From Bacillota bacterium (lineage in GTDB: Bacteria; Bacillota; Clostridia; Lachnospirales; Lachnospiraceae): a stretch of DNA of 64,000 bases. Positions 26,811 through 36,059 of this stretch are shown here, piece by piece. The number at the start of each line of letters is the position of its first letter. The first letter of the stretch is position 1. The DNA is taken from contig JAEZZO010000027.1 in NCBI GenBank assembly GCA_023418475.1, positions 39,480 through 103,479 on the forward strand. Direction: 5' to 3'. The notes beneath the pieces are model-generated. The model saw nothing but the letters and a program-made list of their open reading frames with translations, was not told where the DNA came from and did not search any database. The position numbers and the translations under genes are program-made.

Positions 26811-27478
26811 AAAAGTTAAAAATAGCTTCTTATGAGAAAGAATTGCAAATGAAAAGTACTATGCTGCAATATTATCAAATTCAGATAAGACCGCATTTTT
26901 ATCTGAATTGCCTTAAAAATATTTACGGTATGGTAGAAGAAAAGAATTATAATAATATACAGAAATTAATACTGTATCTTTCAAGGCATCTGCGATATAT
27001 GCTGCAGGAAGACAGTATTTTAGTATCAATAGAGGAAGAACTTCAATATGTAAAAAATTACATATACATACAGCAGATCAGTATGAAATATCCTCCGGAG
27101 TGCATGATTGATGTAGATACCGATGTAATCCATTGCCAAATACCGGCGATCTCCATTCTTTCTTTTGTGGAAAACTCGGTGAAGTATAGTATTTCTCCTG
27201 ATGGTAATCTGCATATTAAAATTAAAGTTCAATTATTGGAGAATGACGACAGTGAATTGATTTACATAAGAATTGCAGATAATGGCGGAGGATTTACCGA
27301 GGAAAATCTGAAAAAGTATAATTATTTTGATAGTAATATCAATAAGGGTGAACATATCGGTATCTATAATGTGATTCAACGCTTTCAACTGTATTTTGGT
27401 AAAGAAAATGTAGGATTTGCCTTTGTAAATGAAAATGGTGCAGTTGTTGAAATCTATGTTAAGAAGGTGGGAATATGA
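26774..27478 (+). CDS. YesM-type sensor histidine kinase, C-terminal part (frameshifted)
   Basis: This 234-residue frame continues the sensor kinase after the frameshift. It carries the histidine kinase motif QIRPHFYLNCLKNIYGM with the phospho-accepting histidine, typical of the LytS/YesM class, and an ATP-binding domain with ISILSFVENSVKYS (N-box) and ADNGGGFTEENL (G1 box). The GTG at 26774 has no ribosome site, so independent translation is unlikely. The stop overlaps the start of the response-regulator gene by 4 bases (ATGA), as is usual for such pairs. The function would be to phosphorylate that regulator in response to a sugar or wall signal. Confidence 0.85.
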   Translation: MDETLHHTLEEIKKLKIASYEKELQMKSTMLQYYQIQIRPHFYLNCLKNIYGMVEEKNYNNIQKLILYLSRHLRYMLQEDSILVSIEEELQYVKNYIYIQQISMKYPPECMIDVDTDVIHCQIPAISILSFVENSVKYSISPDGNLHIKIKVQLLENDDSELIYIRIADNGGGFTEENLKKYNYFDSNINKGEHIGIYNVIQRFQLYFGKENVGFAFVNENGAVVEIYVKKVGI

Positions 27479-29076
27479 AGTTATTAATTGTAGATGATCA
27501 GACAAGTGTGGTAAATGGCTTAATGAAGGGAATTGAATGGGAGAAAATGGGCTTCGAGGAGGTCTATAATGCATACAATTCATATGAGGCAAGGAATATA
27601 TTATCTGCCGGGAATATCGACATTATGATTTGTGATATTGAAATGCCCCGGGAAAATGGGTTAGCATTGCTAAAATGGGCCAGAGATGAAAATCTGGATA
27701 TTGAATGTATTTTTCTGACAGCCCATGCCCAGTTCGAATATGCGAAAGAAGCTATTAAAATGGGAAGCTTTGATTATATATTACAGCCTGCTCCTTATGA
27801 TGAAATTAAAAATGTGGTATATAAAGCCATAAAAAAGGTGATAGACAAACAGGGGCAGAAGAAAAAAAGCTTGTATGGTGAGCTATTGGTAGAGCAGAAG
27901 GGGTTTATCAGAGAGAAAATTATTGCGGATACAATTGAAGGCATGCTGCCAAAAGACAAATATGACTCTCTCTGTCAGGATAATAAGATGCCTCATTGGG
28001 ATCAAAAATGTTATCAGGTTATTATGCAGATCTTTCATATGGAAGTTGATATTAATTATTTCGGATCGGAGTTACTTTATTTTGTATTACACAATGTAGC
28101 AAATGAACTGTTTTTCCCATATGAACAGGATATCATCATTGTGGAACAGAAAAAGCTAAACTATTCTCTGGTGATCTATGGAGCAAATGGGTATTTTATG
28201 GATTATCTGGGGGTATTGCGGCAGATTATATTGCTGAAAGCGGTATTGGAAGAATATCTGAAGGGACAAATTGCTTTCTATATGGGAGAAGCGGTTACAC
28301 CGGCTGGTATGAAGGAACAATATGAGCAGCTGAATGCTATGATGAAGGAAAATGTAGTTCCAGATAATAGAATATTCCAACTGAAAGAAGACGGAATAAG
28401 TAAAATGGAACTGCATTCTACCTACTGCCTGCCGCAGCTGGAGCGTTGGATCAAATACTTGCAGCAAAATCTTTGCAATACGGTACGGACGGAAATAGGA
28501 GAATATCTGGATCATCTGGCAGAACAAAAGGAAATAACGCAGGAAACATTGATGCTTTTTCATATGGATATGATACATATGATGTTTTCTATCATAAAAG
28601 ATAAGCAAATTGATACACAGATGATTTTTTCAAAGTTCCAGTCCAAGGAAGTCTATACTAAAGCAACGCAATCTCTGGATACGATGAAAGCATTTGTGGA
28701 TACGATTATAAAGATCGCTGAAGATAGTCAGAAAGAAACCATCGATAGCCAGGATAAAGTTGATATTATTAAACGGTATATTAATGAAAATGTAGAAAAA
28801 GATATTAAAAGAACGGATATAGCGGAATGCCTTCATCTTAATATCGACTACCTGAACAGAATTTTTAAAAAAGAAACCGGTATGGCACTCAGTGAATACA
28901 TTATACAGGAGAAAATGAATGTGGCAAGACAACTAATAAAAACAACAATGTTACCGATTAGTTTTATTGCGGCGAGAGTAGGTTTCAGTAATTTTTCTCA
29001 TTTTTCCAAATCCTACAAAAAAGCGTTTAATACCTCTCCTTCGGAGGAAAGAAGAGTTAAGGATGCAGATAATTAG
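27475..29076 (+). CDS. YesN-type AraC response regulator
   Basis: The protein has 533 residues. Residues 1-120 form a receiver domain with LLIVDDQTSVV (acidic pocket), the phospho-acceptor aspartate in MICDIEMPREN and the lysine replaced by glutamine in YILQPAPYDEI, where most receivers have a K-P motif. A middle region of about 300 residues has no clear motif. The C-terminus (about 435-533) is a double helix-turn-helix of the AraC type, with ADIAECLHLNIDYLNRIFKK and FIAARVGFSNFSHFSKSYKK. It is expected to activate the binding-protein/permease genes that follow. The K-to-Q change, if real, may alter the phosphorylation switch. Confidence 0.9.
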   Translation: MKLLIVDDQTSVVNGLMKGIEWEKMGFEEVYNAYNSYEARNILSAGNIDIMICDIEMPRENGLALLKWARDENLDIECIFLTAHAQFEYAKEAIKMGSFDYILQPAPYDEIKNVVYKAIKKVIDKQGQKKKSLYGELLVEQKGFIREKIIADTIEGMLPKDKYDSLCQDNKMPHWDQKCYQVIMQIFHMEVDINYFGSELLYFVLHNVANELFFPYEQDIIIVEQKKLNYSLVIYGANGYFMDYLGVLRQIILLKAVLEEYLKGQIAFYMGEAVTPAGMKEQYEQLNAMMKENVVPDNRIFQLKEDGISKMELHSTYCLPQLERWIKYLQQNLCNTVRTEIGEYLDHLAEQKEITQETLMLFHMDMIHMMFSIIKDKQIDTQMIFSKFQSKEVYTKATQSLDTMKAFVDTIIKIAEDSQKETIDSQDKVDIIKRYINENVEKDIKRTDIAECLHLNIDYLNRIFKKETGMALSEYIIQEKMNVARQLIKTTMLPISFIAARVGFSNFSHFSKSYKKAFNTSPSEERRVKDADN

Positions 29077-29468
29077 GACATTACTTTGCATTGAAGAAAG
29101 CGATAGAAGAAAAGAAAGTAATTAATTGAAAAGTTGATGTAGAGGATAATACACAAAAAAATATATAGAAAATATAGAAATTATCAAATTGCGGGGAGCC
29201 ATGGAAGTACTTATCATTAGTGCGTTCATGGCTTTCATGGCATTCATAATTAAGATACGGTTTTAAGTCGTAAATAGAACAGTATAAGTCTGTAATAGAA
29301 AAACACACAATATATATTTGAATATAAAACATAATTTAGTCTATTATTAACAATAAATAGTCGTAATATGGGTAGAGTCAGCAAAGCAAGAAGTTTATAA
29401 TTTACTTATAAGCAAGATGATTTTGACTAGTAATTATCTTGTTATTATAAAAAAGGAGAGGAAATTAT
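29077..29468 (+). other. 392-base intergenic region before the sugar ABC genes
   Basis: AT-rich DNA with a weak hairpin around 29199-29232 (GCCATG/CATGGC). A TTGACT...TATAAA match at about 29423-29451 is too close to the start codon to serve it with a normal leader. It probably contains the target of the upstream YesN-like regulator, but no repeated binding site was recognised. Confidence 0.35.
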
Positions 29469-31025
29469 ATGAAAAAAAGAGTTATAAGTATGATGATTGC
29501 TTTATGTATGGTTACTACATTATTTGCCGGCTGCAGCAGTAAATCATCGGGTACGGATAGCGGCAAAGAAGCAGCTGGAAACGGTACGGTAACACCTGCG
29601 GGAACAGAAGCAGAAGCTACCAAGAATAACTTTTCAGACAAAGACTTTACTACATTAAAAATTACGATGTTTGGAGAAACAACAACACAAGAAGCAGAAG
29701 CAGTATCTGAGGCATTAAGCAAAATTACGAAAGAAAAATTAAATTGTAATGTTGACATAACTTTTATAGGAAGCGGTTCCTATTTAACACAATTAAATCT
29801 GTTGTTATCTTCAGGTGAGCAGTTTGATTTATTTAATACATTTGTTCTGGATACGGCAACTTTGGCGAATTTAGGACAGATATTACCAATTGATGATATG
29901 CTTAAGAATTATGGACAGAATACCTTGAAGGCCATTTCAACGGATGACTGGAGATGTACTCAGGTAGGTGGACAAACTTATGGCGTTCCGGGAAACAAAG
30001 ATAAAGCATACGACCTTGGCTTCTGTATGAGAAAGGATATTCTTGAGGAAGTTGGCGGAAGCATTGATACAATTAAGGATTTTAGTGGTCTTCATGACTT
30101 ACTCGCCAAGGTAAAGAAAGCTCATCCGGAAATGTATCCGGTAGTTTCGGGCTTTGGTCAGATATTTGGTTATCTTGCGGTGGATAATTTGGGAGATAGT
30201 AATGGTGTACTAATGGATCCTTACACAAGCGATTCGTTAAAGGTAGAGAATCTCATTGCATCTGATTACTATAAAAACTTATGTGAACAGATGTACAACT
30301 GGGCAGAAGAGGGTCTAATCATGCCGGATGCATCCACAAATACAGAAAGTGGAACTTCTCTTGTAAAATCAGGAAAAGCCTTCGGATTTTTCTCACATGA
30401 AAAACCTGGTTTTGATAGTGAAAATTCAGCAACGATCGGTAAAGAAATGGTAAGCTGGATCTATAAGGAACCAATTACTATAACTGCGAATGCTTCCAGC
30501 TTTTTATGGGCTATCCCTTCAACGTCGGTAGATCCGGAAAGAGCAATGGCACTGCTTGATTTAATGTATAATGATCCTGAGGTTGCGAATTTATGTATTA
30601 ATGGTGTAGAAGGTACTCACTATAAGGTAATTGATAAAGAGAAAGGTATCATTGGCTATCCGGACGGAAAAGACAGCTTAAATGTTGGATATTCAAGATT
30701 TGCATGGGCATGGCCAAATGAGCAGATTTCCTATATATGGAATGGAGACAGTGAAACTGTATGGAAAGATATGGATACCTTTAACAAATCTGCCAAGGTA
30801 TCTCCGGCAAAGGGCTTTAGCTTTGACAATTCGAAAGTAATAAATGAAATAACTGCATGTAAAAATATAAATGATAAATATAATAAGGCACTCATGGGCG
30901 GGCAGCTTGATCCGAAAGATGCGATTCCGAAATATCTTAAGGAGCTAAAAGATAATGGTATTGATACTATTATTGCTGAAAAGCAGAAACAGCTTGATGA
31001 ATGGGTTGCAGCAAATAAAAAATAG
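29469..31025 (+). CDS. Carbohydrate ABC transporter substrate-binding lipoprotein (DUF3502 type)
   Basis: This 518-residue protein has a lipoprotein signal ending LFAGCSS with the modified cysteine near residue 22, a Gly/Thr/Ala-rich linker, and a long solute-binding body. The C-terminal part (FDNSKVINEITACKNINDKY, then PKYLKELKDNGIDTIIAEKQ) matches the DUF3502 tail found in large oligosaccharide-binding proteins of the LplA/YtcQ group. It captures a saccharide, probably a plant-derived oligosaccharide given the adjacent GH3 enzyme, for the two permeases downstream. No ATPase gene is present, so a shared MsmK-like ATPase encoded elsewhere is expected. Confidence 0.92.
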   Translation: MKKRVISMMIALCMVTTLFAGCSSKSSGTDSGKEAAGNGTVTPAGTEAEATKNNFSDKDFTTLKITMFGETTTQEAEAVSEALSKITKEKLNCNVDITFIGSGSYLTQLNLLLSSGEQFDLFNTFVLDTATLANLGQILPIDDMLKNYGQNTLKAISTDDWRCTQVGGQTYGVPGNKDKAYDLGFCMRKDILEEVGGSIDTIKDFSGLHDLLAKVKKAHPEMYPVVSGFGQIFGYLAVDNLGDSNGVLMDPYTSDSLKVENLIASDYYKNLCEQMYNWAEEGLIMPDASTNTESGTSLVKSGKAFGFFSHEKPGFDSENSATIGKEMVSWIYKEPITITANASSFLWAIPSTSVDPERAMALLDLMYNDPEVANLCINGVEGTHYKVIDKEKGIIGYPDGKDSLNVGYSRFAWAWPNEQISYIWNGDSETVWKDMDTFNKSAKVSPAKGFSFDNSKVINEITACKNINDKYNKALMGGQLDPKDAIPKYLKELKDNGIDTIIAEKQKQLDEWVAANKK

Positions 31026-31091
31026 TTGTCCTGTTAGGTAAGATCACATTGCATAACTTTTGACACTAAAATTATCAATATATCATTTAAA

Positions 31092-31121
31092 GGAAAGAGC
31101 ATACTGGTTTATGCTCTTTCC
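31092..31121 (+). promoter_or_regulatory. Intercistronic hairpin between binding protein and permeases
   Basis: GGAAAGAGCAT and ATGCTCTTTCC form a perfect 11-base stem with no T-run after it. Such hairpins after binding-protein genes often stabilise the upstream mRNA and lower permease expression. Confidence 0.65.
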
Positions 31122-31153
31122 TAATAAAAGGGAAAGAGGTTTCGAAATATAAA

Positions 31154-32062
31154 ATGAAGAGAAGAAATGCCAGATACATACCCCTTTATTTAATGATGCT
31201 GCCCGGGCTTGCTTACCTGTTTATCAATAATTATGTTCCAATGCTTGGAATATCAATTGCCTTTAAGCAGGTAAATTACCGGGTGGGTATTTTAAAAAGT
31301 CCATTTGTGGGATTGAAAAATTTTAAGTTCTTATTTCAAAGCAGCGATGCTTTCATCATAACCAGAAATACAATCTGTTATAACCTGGTTTTTCTGGTGC
31401 TTACGCCAATAATAGCAATCGCGGTAGCCATCCTTTTAAATGAAATTAAAAATAAATTTGCCAAGAAATCCTACCAAACAATTATCCTGATGCCTTACCT
31501 GATTTCGATTGTTGTTGTCAGTTATCTCGTATATGCATTTTTAGCAACAGATACAGGCTTTCTTAATAAATCTATCCTTGAGAAGTTAGGGAAGGATGGT
31601 ATCAGCTGGTATTCTACAGCGAAATACTGGCCGTTTATTCTGATATTGGTTGCTTTATGGAAGGGATTTGGATACAGTACAATTATATATTTTGCGACAA
31701 TCGTTGGTATTGACAAGGCATATTATGAAGCGGCTGCCATTGATGGTGCTACCAGATGGCAAAGAGTTACTCATGTAACACTGCCGGCACTCAAATCTAC
31801 TATTATTACATTAACTTTATTAGGTATTGGACGTATCTTTAATTCGGATTTTGGCTTGTTTTACCAGGTTCCTATGAATTCTGGCCCTCTTCTGAATGCC
31901 ACTAATACAATTGATACCTATGTGTATCGCGGATTACTTCAAAGCAATAATGTAGGTATGTCCTCCGCAGCAGGATTTTATCAGTCCATGGTTGGTTTCA
32001 TTCTAGTTTTGACTGCTAATTATGTAATATCAAAAATAAGTAAAGAGGATTCTTTATTCTAA
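31154..32062 (+). CDS. Sugar ABC transporter permease (LplB/YtcP-like)
   Basis: This 302-residue protein has six predicted membrane helices, starting with PLYLMMLPGLAYLFINNYVPMLG. It carries the ABC permease EAA-type loop EAAAIDGATRWQRVTHVTLPAL (about residues 197-218) that contacts the ATPase. It pairs with the next permease to form the channel for the saccharide caught by the upstream lipoprotein. The ribosome site AAAGAGGT is further than usual (about 15 bases) from the ATG, which may reduce translation. The next gene starts 18 bases after its stop. Confidence 0.92.
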   Translation: MKRRNARYIPLYLMMLPGLAYLFINNYVPMLGISIAFKQVNYRVGILKSPFVGLKNFKFLFQSSDAFIITRNTICYNLVFLVLTPIIAIAVAILLNEIKNKFAKKSYQTIILMPYLISIVVVSYLVYAFLATDTGFLNKSILEKLGKDGISWYSTAKYWPFILILVALWKGFGYSTIIYFATIVGIDKAYYEAAAIDGATRWQRVTHVTLPALKSTIITLTLLGIGRIFNSDFGLFYQVPMNSGPLLNATNTIDTYVYRGLLQSNNVGMSSAAGFYQSMVGFILVLTANYVISKISKEDSLF

Positions 32063-32080
32063 GAGGAAGGTGAAAAAGTT

Positions 32081-32965
32081 ATGGTTGAAAGTAATAAAAC
32101 ATTCAAAATAATATCCCATATCATTATGATATTACTTTGTCTCAGCTGCATCCTGCCATTTATTATGCTGGTATCTTCCTCAATCACGGATGAGCTTACC
32201 CTTGTAAAAGATGGATATTCTTTTATACCGAGAGATATTAATTTTGATGCATATATTTATTTATTTACAAAATCGAAAGCGATGATCAGAGGATACATTA
32301 TAACAATTGTGATCACCTTTATCGGCACATTTGTCAATCTGACCTTAACAACATTATTGGCATACCCGTTATCCAGAAAAGATTTACCACATAGAAATGT
32401 ATTCTCCTTTCTTATCTTTTTTACAATGTTATTTAACGGCGGAATTGTTCCCTCCTACATTATGTGGGCAAAATATTTTCATATTACAAATTCGTATGCG
32501 GCACTTATATTACCAAACCTGATGCTGCAGGCTTTTTATATTATTATGATGAGAACCTACTTTACCTCCAATATCCCGGAGGCAGTAGTGGAAGCAGCTA
32601 GCATAGACGGTGCGGGTGAGGCTTACATATTAAGAAAAGTGGTTTTACCTATGTCAAAACCAATCATAGCTACACTGGCAATGCTGGTAGGTTTAATGTA
32701 TTGGAATGACTGGGTGAATGGTTTATACTATATTAACAAAGATAAATATTACAGTATTCAGGTTTTATTAAACCGAATGCTTTCCGATGTGCAATTTTTG
32801 ATGAGCTCAAGTAATTCAATGTCAAATGATTTAGGCAAAAACCTGCCAGCTACAGGAATCAAAATGGCTGTTGCAGTAATGGGGGCGTTGCCGGTAATGG
32901 CAATCTATCCGTTCTTTCAGAGATATTTTATCAAGGGAATTACGATTGGTGCGGTAAAAGGTTAA
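32081..32965 (+). CDS. Carbohydrate ABC transporter permease
   Basis: The 294-residue protein has six membrane helices and the coupling loop EAASIDGAGEAYILRKVVLPMS (about residues 168-189). It is the second permease subunit of the importer. Its stop is followed by 275 bases that hold a palindromic repeat before the GH3 gene, so the glycosidase may share this transcript. Confidence 0.92.
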   Translation: MVESNKTFKIISHIIMILLCLSCILPFIMLVSSSITDELTLVKDGYSFIPRDINFDAYIYLFTKSKAMIRGYIITIVITFIGTFVNLTLTTLLAYPLSRKDLPHRNVFSFLIFFTMLFNGGIVPSYIMWAKYFHITNSYAALILPNLMLQAFYIIMMRTYFTSNIPEAVVEAASIDGAGEAYILRKVVLPMSKPIIATLAMLVGLMYWNDWVNGLYYINKDKYYSIQVLLNRMLSDVQFLMSSSNSMSNDLGKNLPATGIKMAVAVMGALPVMAIYPFFQRYFIKGITIGAVKG

Positions 32966-33055
32966 GCTTGCCAGCTTCTACATCACTGTATCACAGATCA
33001 TTGATGAAGGAAAACCTGTACAGGGACTTTTGAAACTCAAAATCTAGAAAATTAA

Positions 33056-33207
33056 TAGGCAATTTCGAAACTATATAGTTGTTCAAATTGTATACATAGA
33101 AAGCACATATTCCTCCGCTCCAACGCTCCTTCCGCTTAACTTCTGCTCCAGAACATGTGCTTTCTGTGTATACAATTAATATAATTCTTGCGTTTCGCAA
33201 TTACCTA
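33056..33207. repeat. MITE-like palindromic element, family 2, copy 1
   Basis: The 152-base element is bounded by imperfect terminal inverted repeats: TAGGCAATTTCGAAAC on the left, and TAGGTAATTGCGAAAC read inward from the right (14 of 16 match). Inside, AATTGTATACATAGAAAGCA and its near complement extend the palindrome. Related termini bound elements at 41507-41561 and 51007-51138. It has no coding capacity and lies between the permease and GH3 genes. Confidence 0.75.
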
Positions 33208-33240
33208 TAAAATAGTTAAGGTAAAAAGGAGAAAAACTTT

Positions 33241-35892
33241 ATGGTAAAGTATTACGCATCAACATCAAGTGAAGTCAGCCAGCTGGAAAAAAAGCACATG
33301 GAGGAAATCAGAAGTATTGCCGGAGAATGTATGGTGCTTCTGGAAAATGATGGAACATTACCTCTTACAGGCAAAGCAGGAAAGATTGCACTTTATGGTA
33401 ACGGAGCCAGAGGAACAGTAAAAGGCGGTACCGGATCAGGCGATGTTTATTCAAGAGTCGTAATAAATATTGAGCAAGGCTTGGAAGAAGCCGGATTTAC
33501 GATTACGACAAAATCATGGCTCGATTCCTGTGACAAGCTCATGGAGGAGATGAAAACAGCTTTCATCACGCAACTGGAGGCGGAAGCAAAGGAAAAAGGG
33601 GTAACACCCATGGATATTATTTTGGAACGCCCCGTTGCAGGCCCTGAGCTTCGAATTTCTTCTGTGACACAGGAAGATGTCAATACTTCTAACACAGATA
33701 CAGCAATTTATGTATTGGCGAGGAAATCTGGAGAAGGAGCGGATCGTTTCTATGCAGAAGGCGATTATCTGCTGACGAAGGAAGAAGTTGCGACATTACA
33801 ATTCATAAGACGAGCATACGCCAAATGTATTCTACTTCTAAACGTGGGCGGAATAATTGATTTGAAAGCAATCAGTGAAATAGGTTTTAATTCTGTTATG
33901 CTGATTAGCCAGGCCGGTAATATTACAGGGTATGCAGCGGCGGATGTACTCTGTGCCAAGACATTTCCTTCTGGTAAACTGGCTGATACCTGGGCAGAGG
34001 ATTATTATGACTATCCTAATTCTAAAAGTTTCAGTCACAATAATGGGAATGTAGATGACGAGTATTATTCTGAGGGTATCTATGTTGGATATCGCTATTT
34101 TGACAGTTTCAATGTTACACCAAGGTACTGCTTTGGATATGGCCGCTCCTATACTGATTTTCTAGTTCAGACGCAGAATGTTATAGCAGATGAGGAGAAG
34201 GTCACAGTAACAGTAAAAGTAAGTAATACGGGCAAGATATATTCTGGTAAAGAAGTGGTGCAGATCTATTATTCCGCCCCGTCCGGCAAGGTGGAGAAAC
34301 CATATCAGGAACTGGTTGCTTTTGGGAAAACAATGCTTTTAGCACCTGGTGAGAGTCAGGTATTATCCATCAGCTTTAAAACCTCCTCGATGGCGTCCTA
34401 TCGAAAAGAAAAAGCTTCCTGGATAATGGAAGCAGGAGAATATCTGATTCGTGTTGGAGAAAACTCAAGAAATACCCGGATTGAAGCAGTGATTATACTT
34501 GAGCAGGAGGCTGTTACAGAGGTTCTTACAAATTTGTTCCAAGAGGAACCGAATTTAACAGAAATTAGTGCAGAAGGAACGATATCCTATTCCTATGCTG
34601 AGGAAAAGTCAGAAAAGACAGCAGCCAGAAGAATTCCTATAGAAGCAGCTAAAATCCTGACGAATAAGGTGAAATATCAGGCTGACAAAATAAATTATTC
34701 GTCTACTGTTCCGGAGAAGATTACAATGGAGGATGTGATTGCCTCTAAATATTCTCTAGAGGAAATGACTGCGCAGCTGACAATAGATGAAATGGCTCAA
34801 TTATGCGTAGGAACTTCAAGGGGCAGCCTCTTTTCGGAAGATATCATTGGCAATGCATCAGTTGTTGCTCCCGGTGCTGCCGGTGATACCACCTCATTGA
34901 TGGCAACAGACAGATTAATCAGAAACTTAATCTTAGCAGATGGCCCGGCAGGCGTTAGACTGAAGCCACATTTTAAGACGACCAAAGAGGGAGTACTTCT
35001 TCCGGGAGGCAATATCTTTATGGAAGAGGCATCCGGTTTTGCCTCTCAGGAAAAGACATCGGAGGATGTAATTGATTATTATCAGTACACTACAGCGATA
35101 CCAATTGCATCTTTGCTTGCCTCCTCCTGGGATATGGAAGCCATTGAAAAAGCCGGATACATTGTGGGTGAAGAGATGCTTCAATTTGGAATCAATCTAT
35201 GGCTTGCACCGGGTATGAACATTCACAGAAATCCGCTCTGCGGGCGCAACTTTGAGTATTATTCAGAAGATCCAATCCTTACCGGCATGTGTGCGGCAGC
35301 AACCACACTGGGAGTTCAGGCACATCCTGGAATTGGTACAACAATAAAGCACTATGCAGTCAATAACCAGGAAGATAATCGGCTCTTTTCCAATTCCCTT
35401 GTCAGTGAACGCACACTGAGAGAAATCTATCTGAAGGGATTTGAAATAGCAGTAATGACAGCGCAGCCAATGGCAGTTATGACATCCTATAATCTAATGA
35501 ATGGAATTCATACAGCGAATAGCTATGATCTGCTTACAGCCGCACTTCGAGAGGAGTGGGGATTTGCCGGACTGGTAATGACAGACTGGTGTACCTCACA
35601 AGATTTACCCTTCATGCATAGTGAGATAAGGAAATATCCTGTTTCTTCTTCACCGCTTTGCATCAAGGCAGGCAATGATCTGCAGATGCCGGGATGTCAG
35701 CAGAACATTGAAGATATTATCGAAGCAGTGAATGCAGGGGAAGCTGCGGCTCCGGACGCTCTTACCTTAGGTGATCTGCAGTTCTGTGCACGGAATATTC
35801 TTAATATTATCAAACAGTCTTCCTGCTATGAGGGAGCGAAACCTTATAACGAGCAATTTGGTGAATTGCCCTGGATTATGAAGGTCAGATAA
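33241..35892 (+). CDS. GH3 beta-glycosidase with permuted domain order
   Basis: This 883-residue enzyme has the glycoside hydrolase family 3 modules in reversed order. The N-terminal half (about residues 20-290) is the usual C-terminal alpha/beta sandwich (MVLLENDGTLPL, FPSGKLADTWA, EGIYVGYRYFD). An FN3-like domain follows (about 300-415), then a linker. The catalytic barrel forms the C-terminal part (about 505-880), with DGPAGVR, KHYAVNNQEDNR and the nucleophile aspartate in LVMTDWC. The same inverted order is known from Ruminococcus albus and Butyrivibrio beta-glucosidases. It has no signal peptide, so it should hydrolyse imported beta-linked oligosaccharides in the cytoplasm. Exact sugar specificity is not evident. 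AAAAAGGAG lies upstream of the ATG. Confidence 0.93.
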   Translation: MVKYYASTSSEVSQLEKKHMEEIRSIAGECMVLLENDGTLPLTGKAGKIALYGNGARGTVKGGTGSGDVYSRVVINIEQGLEEAGFTITTKSWLDSCDKLMEEMKTAFITQLEAEAKEKGVTPMDIILERPVAGPELRISSVTQEDVNTSNTDTAIYVLARKSGEGADRFYAEGDYLLTKEEVATLQFIRRAYAKCILLLNVGGIIDLKAISEIGFNSVMLISQAGNITGYAAADVLCAKTFPSGKLADTWAEDYYDYPNSKSFSHNNGNVDDEYYSEGIYVGYRYFDSFNVTPRYCFGYGRSYTDFLVQTQNVIADEEKVTVTVKVSNTGKIYSGKEVVQIYYSAPSGKVEKPYQELVAFGKTMLLAPGESQVLSISFKTSSMASYRKEKASWIMEAGEYLIRVGENSRNTRIEAVIILEQEAVTEVLTNLFQEEPNLTEISAEGTISYSYAEEKSEKTAARRIPIEAAKILTNKVKYQADKINYSSTVPEKITMEDVIASKYSLEEMTAQLTIDEMAQLCVGTSRGSLFSEDIIGNASVVAPGAAGDTTSLMATDRLIRNLILADGPAGVRLKPHFKTTKEGVLLPGGNIFMEEASGFASQEKTSEDVIDYYQYTTAIPIASLLASSWDMEAIEKAGYIVGEEMLQFGINLWLAPGMNIHRNPLCGRNFEYYSEDPILTGMCAAATTLGVQAHPGIGTTIKHYAVNNQEDNRLFSNSLVSERTLREIYLKGFEIAVMTAQPMAVMTSYNLMNGIHTANSYDLLTAALREEWGFAGLVMTDWCTSQDLPFMHSEIRKYPVSSSPLCIKAGNDLQMPGCQQNIEDIIEAVNAGEAAAPDALTLGDLQFCARNILNIIKQSSCYEGAKPYNEQFGELPWIMKVR

Positions 35893-35941
35893 TCTACAAT
35901 GTAGCTATTATAAGACTGGTAGGATTGCACTATGCGACCCT

Positions 35942-35985
35942 AAAAAAATGAAATGCGGTTAATACGAACCGCATTTCATTTTTTT
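35942..35985. terminator. Terminator after the GH3 gene
   Basis: AAAAAAATGAAATGCGGTT pairs with its complement around AATAC and ends in a long T-run; it can act in both directions, also for the converging phosphofructokinase gene. Confidence 0.9.
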
Positions 35986-36059
35986 CGTTTAAATAATTAT
36001 ACGCGAGGATTCATAATTCTATTGTAGATCTTTCTTCCGAGATATACCGGACAATTCAC

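Noticed and set aside
29423..29452. TTGACT-17-TATAAA promoter for the binding-protein gene
   Set aside because: The start point would fall in the ribosome site, leaving no usable leader; a more distant promoter is likely.
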